From Streptomyces gobiensis (GTDB taxonomy: Bacteria > Actinomycetota > Actinomycetes > Streptomycetales > Streptomycetaceae), in NCBI RefSeq assembly GCF_021216675.1, contig NZ_CP086120.1, positions 744,001 to 808,000 on the forward strand: a DNA stretch of 64,000 bases. Direction: 5' to 3'. The notes beneath the pieces were generated by a model. It had not been told where the DNA came from. It saw only the letters and a list, made by a program, of their open reading frames with translations, and did no database searches. The position numbers were made by a program, and so were the translations under genes. Position 1 is the first letter of the stretch, and each line of letters opens with the position of its first letter. This document shows positions 18,507 through 27,059 of the stretch, one piece after another.

Positions 18507-19037
18507 ATGTCGATTTCCCATCGCCAGAGGACGGTCACCGACCGTCTCGTAGAAGCCAACGCAATGTACGCCGCCGAGTTCGTCGATCCAGGCATGGACG
18601 CCCGGCCCGTCCTCGAGGTCGCCATCGTCGCGTGTATGGACGCACGGCTTGACCTGTACGCCGCGCTCGGCCTTGAACTGGGGGACTGCCACACCATCCG
18701 CAACGCGGGCGGTGTGGTCACCGATGACGTCATCCGGTCCCTGACCATCAGCCAGCGCGGGCTGGGTACCCGCTCCGTCGTGCTCATCCACCACACGGGA
18801 TGCGGACTGCTCAATCTGACCGAGGACTTCCGGCATGAGCTGGAGCTGGAGGTCGGCCAGCGGCCCACCTGGGCGGTGGAGTCCTTCCGGGATCTGGACC
18901 AGGACGTGCGCCAGTCGATGCAGAAGGTACGCACCTCGCCGTTCCTCTTGCACACTGACGATGTGCGCGGCTTTGTCTTCGATGTGAAGACGGGTCTCCT
19001 GCGCGAGATCGACCCGGCCATCCGTCCGGAACGGTGA
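18507..19037 (+). CDS. Beta-class carbonic anhydrase
   Basis: Interconverts CO2 and bicarbonate. Zinc ligands are visible as C43 (in CMDARLD, with the Asp45/Arg47 dyad), H96 and C99 (in HHTGCGLL). The 176-aa size suits the short bacterial beta class. I start at ATG 18507: there is no ribosome site, but TACCGT lies 7 bases upstream, which predicts a leaderless mRNA. It is divergent from the dcw operon, and its bicarbonate may feed biosynthetic carboxylases. Confidence 0.92.
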   Translation: MSISHRQRTVTDRLVEANAMYAAEFVDPGMDARPVLEVAIVACMDARLDLYAALGLELGDCHTIRNAGGVVTDDVIRSLTISQRGLGTRSVVLIHHTGCGLLNLTEDFRHELELEVGQRPTWAVESFRDLDQDVRQSMQKVRTSPFLLHTDDVRGFVFDVKTGLLREIDPAIRPER

Positions 19038-19190
19038 CGCGAGGCGGGGCGTGCGTGAAGAATGAACCGTCAGCGGCCTCCCTCCGTTTAGGGGTAAGGA
19101 GTAAGTGCCGTTGAGTATCGGGGAGGGCCGGCCTTGGTCCCAGGAGGACCGGCCTGTGGAACGGGCTGCGGCTCAGGGAGGACAGGCCGG

Positions 19191-20204
19191 GTGACGACCT
19201 ATGACGAGCGAACCAAGCTCAGCGATCTGACCACCACAGCGGATCAGGTGCGCCGCTCTGTGGAGAGCGTGATCGAGGGCAAGCCGGAGGTCGTAAGGCT
19301 CTCGCTGACCGTGCTGCTCGCCGAGGGGCATCTGCTGATCGAGGATGTGCCGGGCGTGGGGAAGACCATGCTGGCCAAGGCACTCGCGAGATCCATCGAC
19401 TGCTCGGTGCGGCGCATTCAGTTCACCCCCGATCTGCTGCCCTCGGACATCACGGGGGTGAGCGTGTACGACCAGCAGCGGCGCGACTTCGAGTTCAAGC
19501 CCGGGGCCATCTTCGCGCAGATTGTGATCGGTGACGAGATCAACCGGGCCTCGCCCAAGACCCAGTCGGCGCTGCTGGAGTCGATGGAAGAGCGGCAGGT
19601 CACCGTCGACGGGCACACCTATGAACTGCCCGACCCGTTCATGGTGGTGGCCACCCAGAACCCGGTCGAGATGGAGGGCACCTATCCGCTGCCCGAGGCG
19701 CAGCGCGACCGCTTTATGGCCCGGGTGTCCATCGGTTACCCCAGCCCGGCCGCCGAGCTGGAAATGCTCGATGTGCACGGCGGATTCTCCCCGTTGGCCG
19801 ATCTGCAGCCGGTGGCGCACGCCCACGAGATCGGCAAGCTGATCGAGGCGGTGCGGGAGATCCATGTGGCCCAGGCCGTGCGGCGGTACGCCGTCGAACT
19901 GGTGGGCGCCACCCGTAACCATCCCGAGCTCCGGCTGGGCGCCTCACCACGGGCCACGCTGCAGCTGCTGCGGGCCGCCAAAGCGTCGGCGGCGCTGAGC
20001 GGACGGGAGTTCACCCTGCCCGACGATGTGCAGGCACTCGCCGTACCGGTGCTCGCGCACCGACTGCTGCCCACCGCGCAGGCCCAGTTGAACCGGCGTA
20101 CCGCCGAGCAGGTCGTCACCGAGATCGTGCGGAGCACCCCGGTGCCGGACCCGTCCCCGCAGCAGCCGGAGCCTTACGGTCAGCAGTCGCCGCGGAGGTA
20201 CTGA
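19191..20204 (+). CDS. MoxR family AAA+ ATPase
   Basis: MoxR ATPases act as chaperones, often for membrane or metal-dependent proteins encoded beside them. Walker A is [16 protein letters not shown], Walker B is [23 protein letters not shown], and sensor residues lie in [22 protein letters not shown]. The GTG at 19191 with GGGAGG upstream gives 337 aa. Its stop overlaps the next gene's start (TGATG). The moxR-DUF58-transglutaminase operon is widespread, but its substrate here is unknown. Confidence 0.94.
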   Translation: MTTYDERTKLSDLTTTADQVRRSVESVIEGKPEVVRLSLTVLLAEGHLLIEDVPGVGKTMLAKALARSIDCSVRRIQFTPDLLPSDITGVSVYDQQRRDFEFKPGAIFAQIVIGDEINRASPKTQSALLESMEERQVTVDGHTYELPDPFMVVATQNPVEMEGTYPLPEAQRDRFMARVSIGYPSPAAELEMLDVHGGFSPLADLQPVAHAHEIGKLIEAVREIHVAQAVRRYAVELVGATRNHPELRLGASPRATLQLLRAAKASAALSGREFTLPDDVQALAVPVLAHRLLPTAQAQLNRRTAEQVVTEIVRSTPVPDPSPQQPEPYGQQSPRRY

Positions 20205-21505
20205 TGGCCGCCGGGAGCGGCGCCCAGGAGTCACGGGGCTCGTTGCGCACCTCGCTCGGCGGGCTCACCACCCGGGGCCGCTCCTTTCTGGCCGCCGGGG
20301 TCGCCGCGGTGCTCTGTGCGTATGTGCTGGGGCAGGCGGATCTGCTGCGGGTGGGCATGCTGCTGGCCGCGCTGCCGCTGGTGTGCGTGCTGGTGCTGCA
20401 CCGGACCCGCTACCGGGTCGTGGCCTCCCGGCGGCTGGCGCCCGGGCGGGTACCGGCACGCTCCGAGGCGCAGGTGCAGCTGCGGGTGGACAACGTCTCA
20501 CGGCTGCCCACCGGACTGCTGATGCTCCAGGACCAGGTGCCCTATGTGCTCGGTCCCCGGCCGCGCTTCGTGCTGGACCGGGTGGAGCCGGGCGGGCGGC
20601 GCGAGGTCTCCTACCGGGTGCGCTCCGACATGCGCGGCTGCTATCCGCTGGGGCCCTTGCAGCTGCGGCTGACGGATCCTTTCGGCATGGTCGAGCTGAT
20701 CCGCTCGTTCCACGCGTACGACACGCTCACGGTCATCCCACGGGTCGAGCCGCTGCCGCCGGTGCGGCTGGCGGGGGAGGCTCCCGGGTACGGCGAGGGA
20801 CGGCAGCGTTCCGCGGCGCTGGCCGGTGATGACGATGTGATCCCGCGCGAGTACCGGCACGGGGACGATCTGCGCCGGGTGCACTGGCGCTCCACGGCCC
20901 GCTATGGCGAGCTGATGGTGCGTCGCGAGGAGCAGCCGCAGAAGGCCCGCTGCACGGTGCTGCTCGACACCCGTCGGCACGCCTGGGCCGGCTCGGGGCC
21001 CGACTCCCCCTTCGAATGGGCGGTCTCGGGAGCGGCGTCAGCGGTGATGCATCTGCTGGAGCGCGGCTACGGGGTGCGGCTGCTGACGGATACGGGGGCG
21101 CAGGCCCCCGGCCCCGACGGCGGCGCGCTGGAAGGTGACTCCTCGGATACGGCCGGGCTGCTGCTGGACACGCTCGCCGTGGTTGAGCACTCCGATGAGC
21201 CGGGGCTCGCCACGGCGTATGACGCGGTGCGCGGTGGCCATGAGGGGCTACTGGTGGCCTTTCTGGGCTCCCTCGATGAGGAGCAGACGGCGACCGCTGC
21301 CCGGATGCCGCAGCGCACCAGTGGCGCGGTCGCCTTCATGGTGCGCGGGCAGCTGCCGCAGGAGACGGAGCGGCAGCGCACACGGATGCTGCGTGAGTCG
21401 GGGTGGACGGTGGTGCCTTACGCACCGGGCGATCCGCTGCCGCGGCTGTGGCGGCAGGCGGACCCGGCGGGCACCGGAACAGAGACGGGAGGCGGTCAGT
21501 GGTGA
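20204..21505 (+). CDS. DUF58 family protein (MoxR partner)
   Basis: Two N-terminal membrane segments (FLAAGVAAVLCAYVLGQADLL and VGMLLAALPLVCVLVLH) are followed by a beta-rich region. The DUF58 core then shows GDDVIPREYRHGDDLRRVHWRSTARYGELMVRREEQ and a von Willebrand A-like fold (CTVLLDTR). At 433 aa it is coupled to moxR at its start and to the transglutaminase at its stop (GTGA). Confidence 0.92.
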   Translation: MAAGSGAQESRGSLRTSLGGLTTRGRSFLAAGVAAVLCAYVLGQADLLRVGMLLAALPLVCVLVLHRTRYRVVASRRLAPGRVPARSEAQVQLRVDNVSRLPTGLLMLQDQVPYVLGPRPRFVLDRVEPGGRREVSYRVRSDMRGCYPLGPLQLRLTDPFGMVELIRSFHAYDTLTVIPRVEPLPPVRLAGEAPGYGEGRQRSAALAGDDDVIPREYRHGDDLRRVHWRSTARYGELMVRREEQPQKARCTVLLDTRRHAWAGSGPDSPFEWAVSGAASAVMHLLERGYGVRLLTDTGAQAPGPDGGALEGDSSDTAGLLLDTLAVVEHSDEPGLATAYDAVRGGHEGLLVAFLGSLDEEQTATAARMPQRTSGAVAFMVRGQLPQETERQRTRMLRESGWTVVPYAPGDPLPRLWRQADPAGTGTETGGGQW

Positions 21506-23895
21506 GCGGACAGGCACGGCTGGCGATATGCGCGTGGCTGGCCACCCTGGCGGCCGCGAGTGCGCTGCTGCCCCTGGTCACTCCGGCGAGCTGGCTGCTG
21601 CAAGCGGCCTTCGTACTGGGCGTGCAGAGCGGGGTGGGCGCCGTGGCGCGGCGGATTCCGCTGGCCGGGGTGCTGACGGTGGCGCTGCAGGCACTGGTGA
21701 CGCTGCTGCTGCTCACCTTCGTCTTCGCCCGGGAGTCCGCGTTCGCCGGGCTGTTCCCGGGCCCGGAGGCCTTTACGCACTTCGGGACGCTGCTCACCGA
21801 GGGCGCCGACGATGTCAGCCGGTTCGCCATCCCGGCGCCGGTCACCGAGGGCATCCGGCTGCTGCTGATCGGCGGGGTGCTGGTGATCGGGCTGCTGGTG
21901 GACGCGCTGGCCGTCACGTATCGCAGCGCCGCCCCGGCCGGGCTGCCGCTGCTGGCGCTGTACTCGGTGGCGGCGGGGCTGGCCCAGGGCGGCGCCCGCT
22001 GGCTGTGGTTCCTGTGTGCGGCGGTCGGCTATCTGCTGCTGCTCCTCGCCGAGGGCCGGGACCGGCTCTCCCAGTGGGGGCGGGTGTTCGGCGGCGCGGG
22101 CACGGGACGGCGTACGGGCGCGTACGGTCCCGCGCTGGGCGGCCCGGCGGTGGCCCCGGTACGTACGGGGCGGCGGATCGGTGCGGCGGCGCTGGGTCTG
22201 GCGCTGCTGGTGCCGGCGCTGCTGCCGTCACTCGGGGGCGGGCTGCTGGACCCGGCCGGCCGGGGCGGCCCCGGGAGTGGCGGCGGGGGCACGGTCTCGG
22301 CGATAAATCCGCTGGTGGCGCTGCAGGACAGCCTCAACCAGCCGGAGAACCGCACCGTACTCACCTATGAGACGGACGCGGCGAGCAGCCAGGATCTGTA
22401 TATGCGGATCATCGCGCTGGACCAGTTCGACGGCACCGCGTGGAAACCCTCGGAGCGGCGCATCCAGGATGTGCCACCGCTGCTGCCCCCGGTGCCGGGG
22501 CTGTCACCGGGCGTATCGACCCGGAAGGTCACCACCCGGATCGCCGCGGCGGGCTGGTACGAGCAGGACTGGCTGCCCATGCCGTATCCGGCGCAGCAGG
22601 TGAAGATCGATGGGCGGTGGCGCTTCGAGCCGGAGAGCCGGGGGCTGGTCGGGGTCCGGGGACAGAACACCAGGGGCGCGCAGTACGTGGTCGAGAGCCT
22701 CCAGGTACGGCCGACGGCTGAGCAGCTGGCGGGCGCCCCGAGGCCGCCTCAGCAGCTGCTGGATGAGTACACCGAGGTGCCGGAGTCGCTGCCGGAGACG
22801 GTGGAGGAGAGGGCACGGTCGGTCACCGATGGTATGGCCAACGGTTACGAGCAAGCCCTCGCGCTTCAGGAGTGGTTCGCACGGGAGGGCGGCTTCCGCT
22901 ACGACACCGAGGTGAAGGCGGGCAGCGGCAGTGCGGCCATCACCCGCTTCCTGGAGCAGAAGGAGGGCTTCTGCGTCCACTTTGCGTTCTCGATGGCCGC
23001 GATGTCGCGCACCCTGGGCATCCCGGCACGGGTCGCGGTCGGCTTTCAGCCGGGCGCCCCGGCGGGCGACGGCACGGTGCAGGTCGGGCTGCAGGACGCG
23101 CACGCCTGGCCGGAGTTGTACTTCGAGGGGGTCGGCTGGACCCGCTTTGAGCCCACCCCCTCCCGGGGCAGCACACCGGGGTACGCACAGCCGGATCTGC
23201 CGGAGCCGGATGAGGACGCGGGCGCGCTGCCGGAGCCGACGGAGACGGTACGGCCCAGCGCGCGGCCGACCGCACCGGACGAGTGTCCGGCGGAGCTGCG
23301 GAGGACCGGCGAGTGCGGCGAGGACGACCCGGCGGTGGGTGCCGCCCCGCCCGAGGACGGCTTCCCCTGGCAGAAGGCCCTGATCACGGCGCTGGTGGCA
23401 CTGGTGGTGCTGGTGGTGCCCCTGCTGCCGCTGATGTGGCGCATCCGGGCGCGGGCCCGGCGCCTGGGCCCCGCTGCGGAGCGGCTGGGGCCCGGGGGGC
23501 AGATGCTTGCCGCGTGGCGTGAACTCCTTGACTCGGGCTGGGACTACGGCATCGCACCGGCGGAGTCGGCGACCCCGCGGAGGGCGGTGGAGCGGATCGT
23601 ATCGGCCGGTGAGCTGGGTCCGGCACCGGCCGAGGCGGCGGGGCGGGTGGCTGACGCGGTGGAGCGGGTGCTGTACGCGCCGCGGCCGCTTCCGGCGTCG
23701 TCCGGGCTGGCGGAGGATGTGCGGCGGGTGCGGGCGGGGTTGCGGGCCTCTGCGGGGCGTGGGGGGCGGGCGCGGGCGCTGCTGCTGCCGCGTTCAGCCA
23801 TTCGGGTGATGTGGGCGGTCGCGGGGTGCTGGGGGGTGGCCGGGCAGCGGCTGCGGGGGGCGGCGCTACGGGTCGCCTCCCGGCAGCGGGCCTGA
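21502..23895 (+). CDS. TgpA-like membrane transglutaminase
   Basis: The N-terminal half has several membrane segments (DUF3488 type). An extracellular transglutaminase-like domain follows, with the catalytic Cys near residue 490 (EGFCVHFAFSMAAM) and His near residue 533 (DAHAWPELYFEGVGW). A Pro/Glu-rich linker, another membrane segment (ALITALVALVVLVVPLLPLM) and a C-terminal DUF4129-like region complete it. The GTG at 21502 overlaps the DUF58 gene. A role in cross-linking or cleaving cell-surface proteins is inferred from the family. Confidence 0.93.
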   Translation: MSGQARLAICAWLATLAAASALLPLVTPASWLLQAAFVLGVQSGVGAVARRIPLAGVLTVALQALVTLLLLTFVFARESAFAGLFPGPEAFTHFGTLLTEGADDVSRFAIPAPVTEGIRLLLIGGVLVIGLLVDALAVTYRSAAPAGLPLLALYSVAAGLAQGGARWLWFLCAAVGYLLLLLAEGRDRLSQWGRVFGGAGTGRRTGAYGPALGGPAVAPVRTGRRIGAAALGLALLVPALLPSLGGGLLDPAGRGGPGSGGGGTVSAINPLVALQDSLNQPENRTVLTYETDAASSQDLYMRIIALDQFDGTAWKPSERRIQDVPPLLPPVPGLSPGVSTRKVTTRIAAAGWYEQDWLPMPYPAQQVKIDGRWRFEPESRGLVGVRGQNTRGAQYVVESLQVRPTAEQLAGAPRPPQQLLDEYTEVPESLPETVEERARSVTDGMANGYEQALALQEWFAREGGFRYDTEVKAGSGSAAITRFLEQKEGFCVHFAFSMAAMSRTLGIPARVAVGFQPGAPAGDGTVQVGLQDAHAWPELYFEGVGWTRFEPTPSRGSTPGYAQPDLPEPDEDAGALPEPTETVRPSARPTAPDECPAELRRTGECGEDDPAVGAAPPEDGFPWQKALITALVALVVLVVPLLPLMWRIRARARRLGPAAERLGPGGQMLAAWRELLDSGWDYGIAPAESATPRRAVERIVSAGELGPAPAEAAGRVADAVERVLYAPRPLPASSGLAEDVRRVRAGLRASAGRGGRARALLLPRSAIRVMWAVAGCWGVAGQRLRGAALRVASRQRA

Positions 23896-24209
23896 CCCAT
23901 ATGCGGCTCCGCCGCGTGGCGGGGCTTCGCCCGGCTGCGGGGTGCCGTGGGTGGGTGTTCCCCGTATCCCGCCCCTTCCCGTAACCGGGGCTTGCGCCCC
24001 GGGGCCCCGGGGTGGGCGGGTGCGGCCCGGTGGCCGGTGTTGTGCCCACCCACAGCCCCTCGCGGGGCTGCGAGTGCCCACAACACCTCGGGGGTCTGGG
24101 GGCGGCAGCCCCCGGTTTCGGGGAAGGGGCCGGGCTAGGGGAAACCCCCACCGGGAGGGTCTGGACGTGCGGAAGGGGCTTCCCGGGTGGGCCGGGGAGC
24201 CCCTTCTGA
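23896..24209. repeat. Modular GC-rich intergenic repeat (convergent gene ends)
   Basis: Lies between the convergent transglutaminase and DUF3040 genes. It contains one copy of the catatgcggctccgccgcgtggcgggg module. At 24037-24086 is a 50-bp hairpin block, with outer arms gtgttgtg/cacaacac and inner arms cagcccc/ggggctg, identical to 31046-31095. Further GC palindromes lie to the right. It probably works as a bidirectional terminator. Confidence 0.75.
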
Positions 24210-24233
24210 CTGTGTCTGTGGTTGAGCTGGTTG

Positions 24234-24644
24234 CTATTGCTGTTCATCCCGGCGGCGCTGCCAGCGCTGCTCAATACGGTGCAGCAGCGACCGGCGCTGC
24301 TTTGGCTGACGGCGGCCGGACGGCGCGTCACCGCCCGTGGCCTGACCTTCGCCCTCAGTCTGCGCACCTGCCTTGGGGCCCTTGCGCCAACCGGTCACGG
24401 CTAGGACAGCGCACCCGAGCATCACCAGGAAACCGACCACGCTGACCCAGATAATCTGCGCGACCATTCCGGCCATCAGGAGCGCAATACCCACCAGAAA
24501 GCCCGCGACCGCTTGGTAGACCCGCTTGCGGGTGTACGTGCGCAGCTCGCTTCCCTCGAGCGCTGTCGCGAACTTGGGATCTTCGGCGTACAGCGCTCGC
24601 TCCATCTGCTCGAGCATCCGCTGCTCGTGCTCAGAGAGCGGCAC
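24234..24644 (-). CDS. DUF3040 membrane protein
   Basis: A small actinobacterial protein of unknown function. The N-terminus MPLSEHEQRMLEQMERALYAEDPKFA is typical. Two adjacent membrane segments (VAGFLVGIALLMAGMVAQ and IWVSVVGFLVMLGCAVLAV) precede a basic, Gln-rich tail. The GTG start has a perfect AGGAGG upstream. It is often found near the dcw cluster in actinobacteria. Confidence 0.92.
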   Translation of the reverse strand: MPLSEHEQRMLEQMERALYAEDPKFATALEGSELRTYTRKRVYQAVAGFLVGIALLMAGMVAQIIWVSVVGFLVMLGCAVLAVTGWRKGPKAGAQTEGEGQATGGDAPSGRRQPKQRRSLLHRIEQRWQRRRDEQQ

Positions 24645-24867
24645 GGAGTCCTCCTACTCATCGGTCGCGGGGGCGACCGGTTGCGACCCTTTAAGGATAG
24701 GCAGGGAATCGCCCCCGTGAAACCCGCCCCTGTACGCCAATTCCTCCCACCGGTTCAGGTAAGGCGGATCACTGCAGTGGCCAGTTCATTCCCCTGCCAC
24801 CGTCCCGTCATGCCCGACGGTGCCCTTCGATCATACGGCGCGTAGCCGCTGATCGGGGCCCTGTGGT

Positions 24868-25617
24868 CTAGCGCACCTCGGCCAGGACGTGCAACTGGGT
24901 CGCGACGGCGTGGAAAGCCGGCAGTTCTGCGGCGGCCGTCTCCAGCTGCGCCAAGGCCTCCAGTGCGCCAGGCTCGGTATCTACGAGTGCTCCGGGCACC
25001 AGGTCCGTAAACACCCGGACGCCGTGCACCGCGCCCACCTCAAGACCGGTATCCGCCACCAGGGCGGTGAGCTGGTCGGGCGTAAAGCGCCGGGGCACCG
25101 GGTCCCCGCTCCCCCAGCGGCCCTCGGGGTTGGTCAGCGCCTGGTGTGCCTCCGTGAAGTGCCCGGCCAACGCGCGGGCCAGCACGGCGCCGCCCAGACC
25201 CGCGGCGAGCACACTGAGCGTGCCACCCTCGGGGCGCAGCGCGGCCGTGGCGTTCCGCAGCCCCTCGGCCGGGTCGTCGACATATTCCAGCACCCCATGG
25301 AACAGCACCACGTCATAGCCGCCCCGCTCGGCGACATCGAACAGTCCGTGTGCGTCCCCCTGCACTCCGCGCACCCGGTCGGCGACCCCTTCTTCCGCGG
25401 TGCGGCGCTCCAGGGCGAACAGCGCGTTGGGACTGGGGTCGACCACGGTCACCCGATGACCGAGGCTGGCCACGGGGACCGCGAAGTGTCCGGAGCCGCC
25501 GCCGGTGTCCAGGACATCAAGCGACTCCCGGCCCGCGGCCTTGGCCCGGCGGTGCAGAGCTTCCCGCAGCACCTCCCAGACCACGGCGGTACGAAGGGAT
25601 GCACGGGGGCGGGACAT
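24868..25617 (-). CDS. Class I SAM-dependent methyltransferase
   Basis: A Rossmann methyltransferase with motif I LDTGGGSGHFAVPVA, acidic motif II VTVVDPSPNAL, and motif IV YDVVLFHGVLEYVDDP. The start has GAGGAGC upstream. The family resembles SmtA/UbiE-like enzymes, and the methyl acceptor cannot be told from sequence. A 223-bp gap to the DUF3040 gene (24645-24867) holds that gene's promoter region and nothing else I recognise. Confidence 0.88.
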   Translation of the reverse strand: MSRPRASLRTAVVWEVLREALHRRAKAAGRESLDVLDTGGGSGHFAVPVASLGHRVTVVDPSPNALFALERRTAEEGVADRVRGVQGDAHGLFDVAERGGYDVVLFHGVLEYVDDPAEGLRNATAALRPEGGTLSVLAAGLGGAVLARALAGHFTEAHQALTNPEGRWGSGDPVPRRFTPDQLTALVADTGLEVGAVHGVRVFTDLVPGALVDTEPGALEALAQLETAAAELPAFHAVATQLHVLAEVR

Positions 25618-25658
25618 GATGGTGCTCCTCGGCGGCTCAGGTGCTGGCAGGGCCCACC

Positions 25659-26144
25659 TTATTGCCTCACCGCCGCCGGTGGTTCCGCCTCCACGCGCGC
25701 ACGGGGAAAAGCGGGCTGTGGGACGAGCATCCGCTCCACGATGCGCAGGAAGTATCCCGCGTCCCGTATGAGGTCATCCGCGTCGCGCGCGGTCGCGGCG
25801 CCCTGGATACCCGCCTCGGCGCGGGCCCGTCGGGTGGCGCCGGCGGCGAAGAGGGCACTCCACTCGGCCAGTTCCGGTGCGACCTCGGGAAGGACCTCCC
25901 AGACACTGCGGATACGGCGGCGGGCGCGCTCGCTGGTCTCCGGGCGGCCGCGCACGGCGAGCACGGCGGCCGCGGTGCGCAGCGCGGCCAAGTGGGCGGT
26001 GGCATAGCGCTCATTGGGCTGCTCCAGGGCCGCCGCCTCGTCAAGGCCGTGCTGCGCCTGGGAGAGCAGATCGAGAGCGGCCGACGGCGCGGTGGCGCGG
26101 CGCAGCACCGGGTGGACATCGCTCGGGGGCCCGTTCAGCTTCAT
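25659..26144 (-). CDS. SAV_6107-type HEPN-domain protein
   Basis: A 161-aa, mostly helical protein. The block LLSQAQHGLDEAAALEQPNERYATAHLAALRTAAAVLAVRGRP matches the actinobacterial SAV_6107-type HEPN family. HEPN proteins are often RNases in toxin or defence systems, but I see no clear Rx4-6H catalytic motif and no antitoxin partner. A housekeeping or structural role is equally possible. A GGAGG site lies upstream. Confidence 0.8.
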   Translation of the reverse strand: MKLNGPPSDVHPVLRRATAPSAALDLLSQAQHGLDEAAALEQPNERYATAHLAALRTAAAVLAVRGRPETSERARRRIRSVWEVLPEVAPELAEWSALFAAGATRRARAEAGIQGAATARDADDLIRDAGYFLRIVERMLVPQPAFPRARVEAEPPAAVRQ

Positions 26145-26285
26145 CGGCTGGTGCCTCCTTCGCTTTCTTCACTCATTCGCTCCTGTGTGCGCTTCAGGGA
26201 CATCGTCACCCACGCCACTGACAATCGGCGCTGACCTGCTGGTACTCTTCTGTACTGACCAGTCAGTTCAAAAAGGGAGGGGCCT

Positions 26286-27059
26286 ATGTCAGGGGCGGGG
26301 ATCACCGCCGAGGGTCTGGGCGTAAAGGGCCCGCGCGGCCCGGTGTTCGAGGGCATCGACCTCGACGCGCCGCCCGGTTCGCTGATCGCCATTGAGGGAC
26401 CGTCCGGCTCCGGCCGGACCTGTCTGCTCCTCGGGCTGACCGGCCGGATGCGCATCACCGCCGGACACGCCCAGGTCGGCGGCCACCGGCTGCCGAAGAA
26501 GATGGCCGCTGTACGGCGCATCGCCGCACTGGGCCCGGTGCCCGGCATCACCGATCCGGAGCCGTCCCTGACCGTCGCCGAACAGCTACGGGAAAGGGCA
26601 CTGCTGCGGCGCTACTTCGACGGCTGGCGACGCGAGCGCGCCGAGCAGCGGCGGGCCCGGATCGAGACGGCGCTGCGGACCGCCGGGCTGGAACTGGAGT
26701 CGCTGCCCAAGGGCCCGCGCACGGCCATCCGGGATCTGGAACGGCTGGAGACGCTACGGCTCGGCGTGGCCATGGCGCTGCTGGACCAGCCACGGCTGCT
26801 GGCCGTGGACGACACCGATCTCAAGCTGTCGGACACCGAACGCACTCAGGCCTGGGAACTGCTGCGCGCCATCGCCGAGCGCGGCACGACCGTCCTCGCG
26901 GTGTGCAGCCAGGCCCCCGAGGACGCGCTGACGGTCCGTACGGACGGTACCGACGCAGACGCAGACGCAGGCGCAGGCGCAGGCGCAGAGGCCGGGCAGA
27001 AGAACGACGACGCGAAGGGGGAGGCGGAAGATGCGCTCGCCGAGGCTGGCCGCGCTTGA
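26286..27059 (+). CDS. Degenerate ABC-type ATP-binding protein
   Basis: It has an ABC-like fold (PPGSLIAIEGPSGSGRTCLLLGLTGRM), but the Walker A lysine is Arg (R44 in GPSGSGRT). The signature is LERLETLRLGVAMAL rather than LSGGQ. The expected catalytic Glu after Walker B is Asp (LLAVDDTD). ATP hydrolysis is therefore doubtful. The C-terminal tail is Asp/Ala/Gly/Glu-rich and encoded by hexanucleotide repeats. It overlaps the YhgE gene by 29 bp, and a GGGAGGGG site precedes the ATG. It is probably a regulatory or docking partner of the YhgE membrane protein. Confidence 0.88.
   Translation: MSGAGITAEGLGVKGPRGPVFEGIDLDAPPGSLIAIEGPSGSGRTCLLLGLTGRMRITAGHAQVGGHRLPKKMAAVRRIAALGPVPGITDPEPSLTVAEQLRERALLRRYFDGWRRERAEQRRARIETALRTAGLELESLPKGPRTAIRDLERLETLRLGVAMALLDQPRLLAVDDTDLKLSDTERTQAWELLRAIAERGTTVLAVCSQAPEDALTVRTDGTDADADAGAGAGAEAGQKNDDAKGEAEDALAEAGRA
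26952..26987 (+). repeat. Hexanucleotide repeat in coding sequence
   Basis: Three GACGCA units followed directly by three GGCGCA units encode alternating Asp-Ala, then Gly-Ala. Unit number could vary without breaking the frame. Confidence 0.9.

Noticed and set aside
25659..26144. HEPN protein as a toxin or defence gene
   Set aside because: No antitoxin partner, no clear catalytic Rx4-6H motif, and it sits in a conserved housekeeping neighbourhood.
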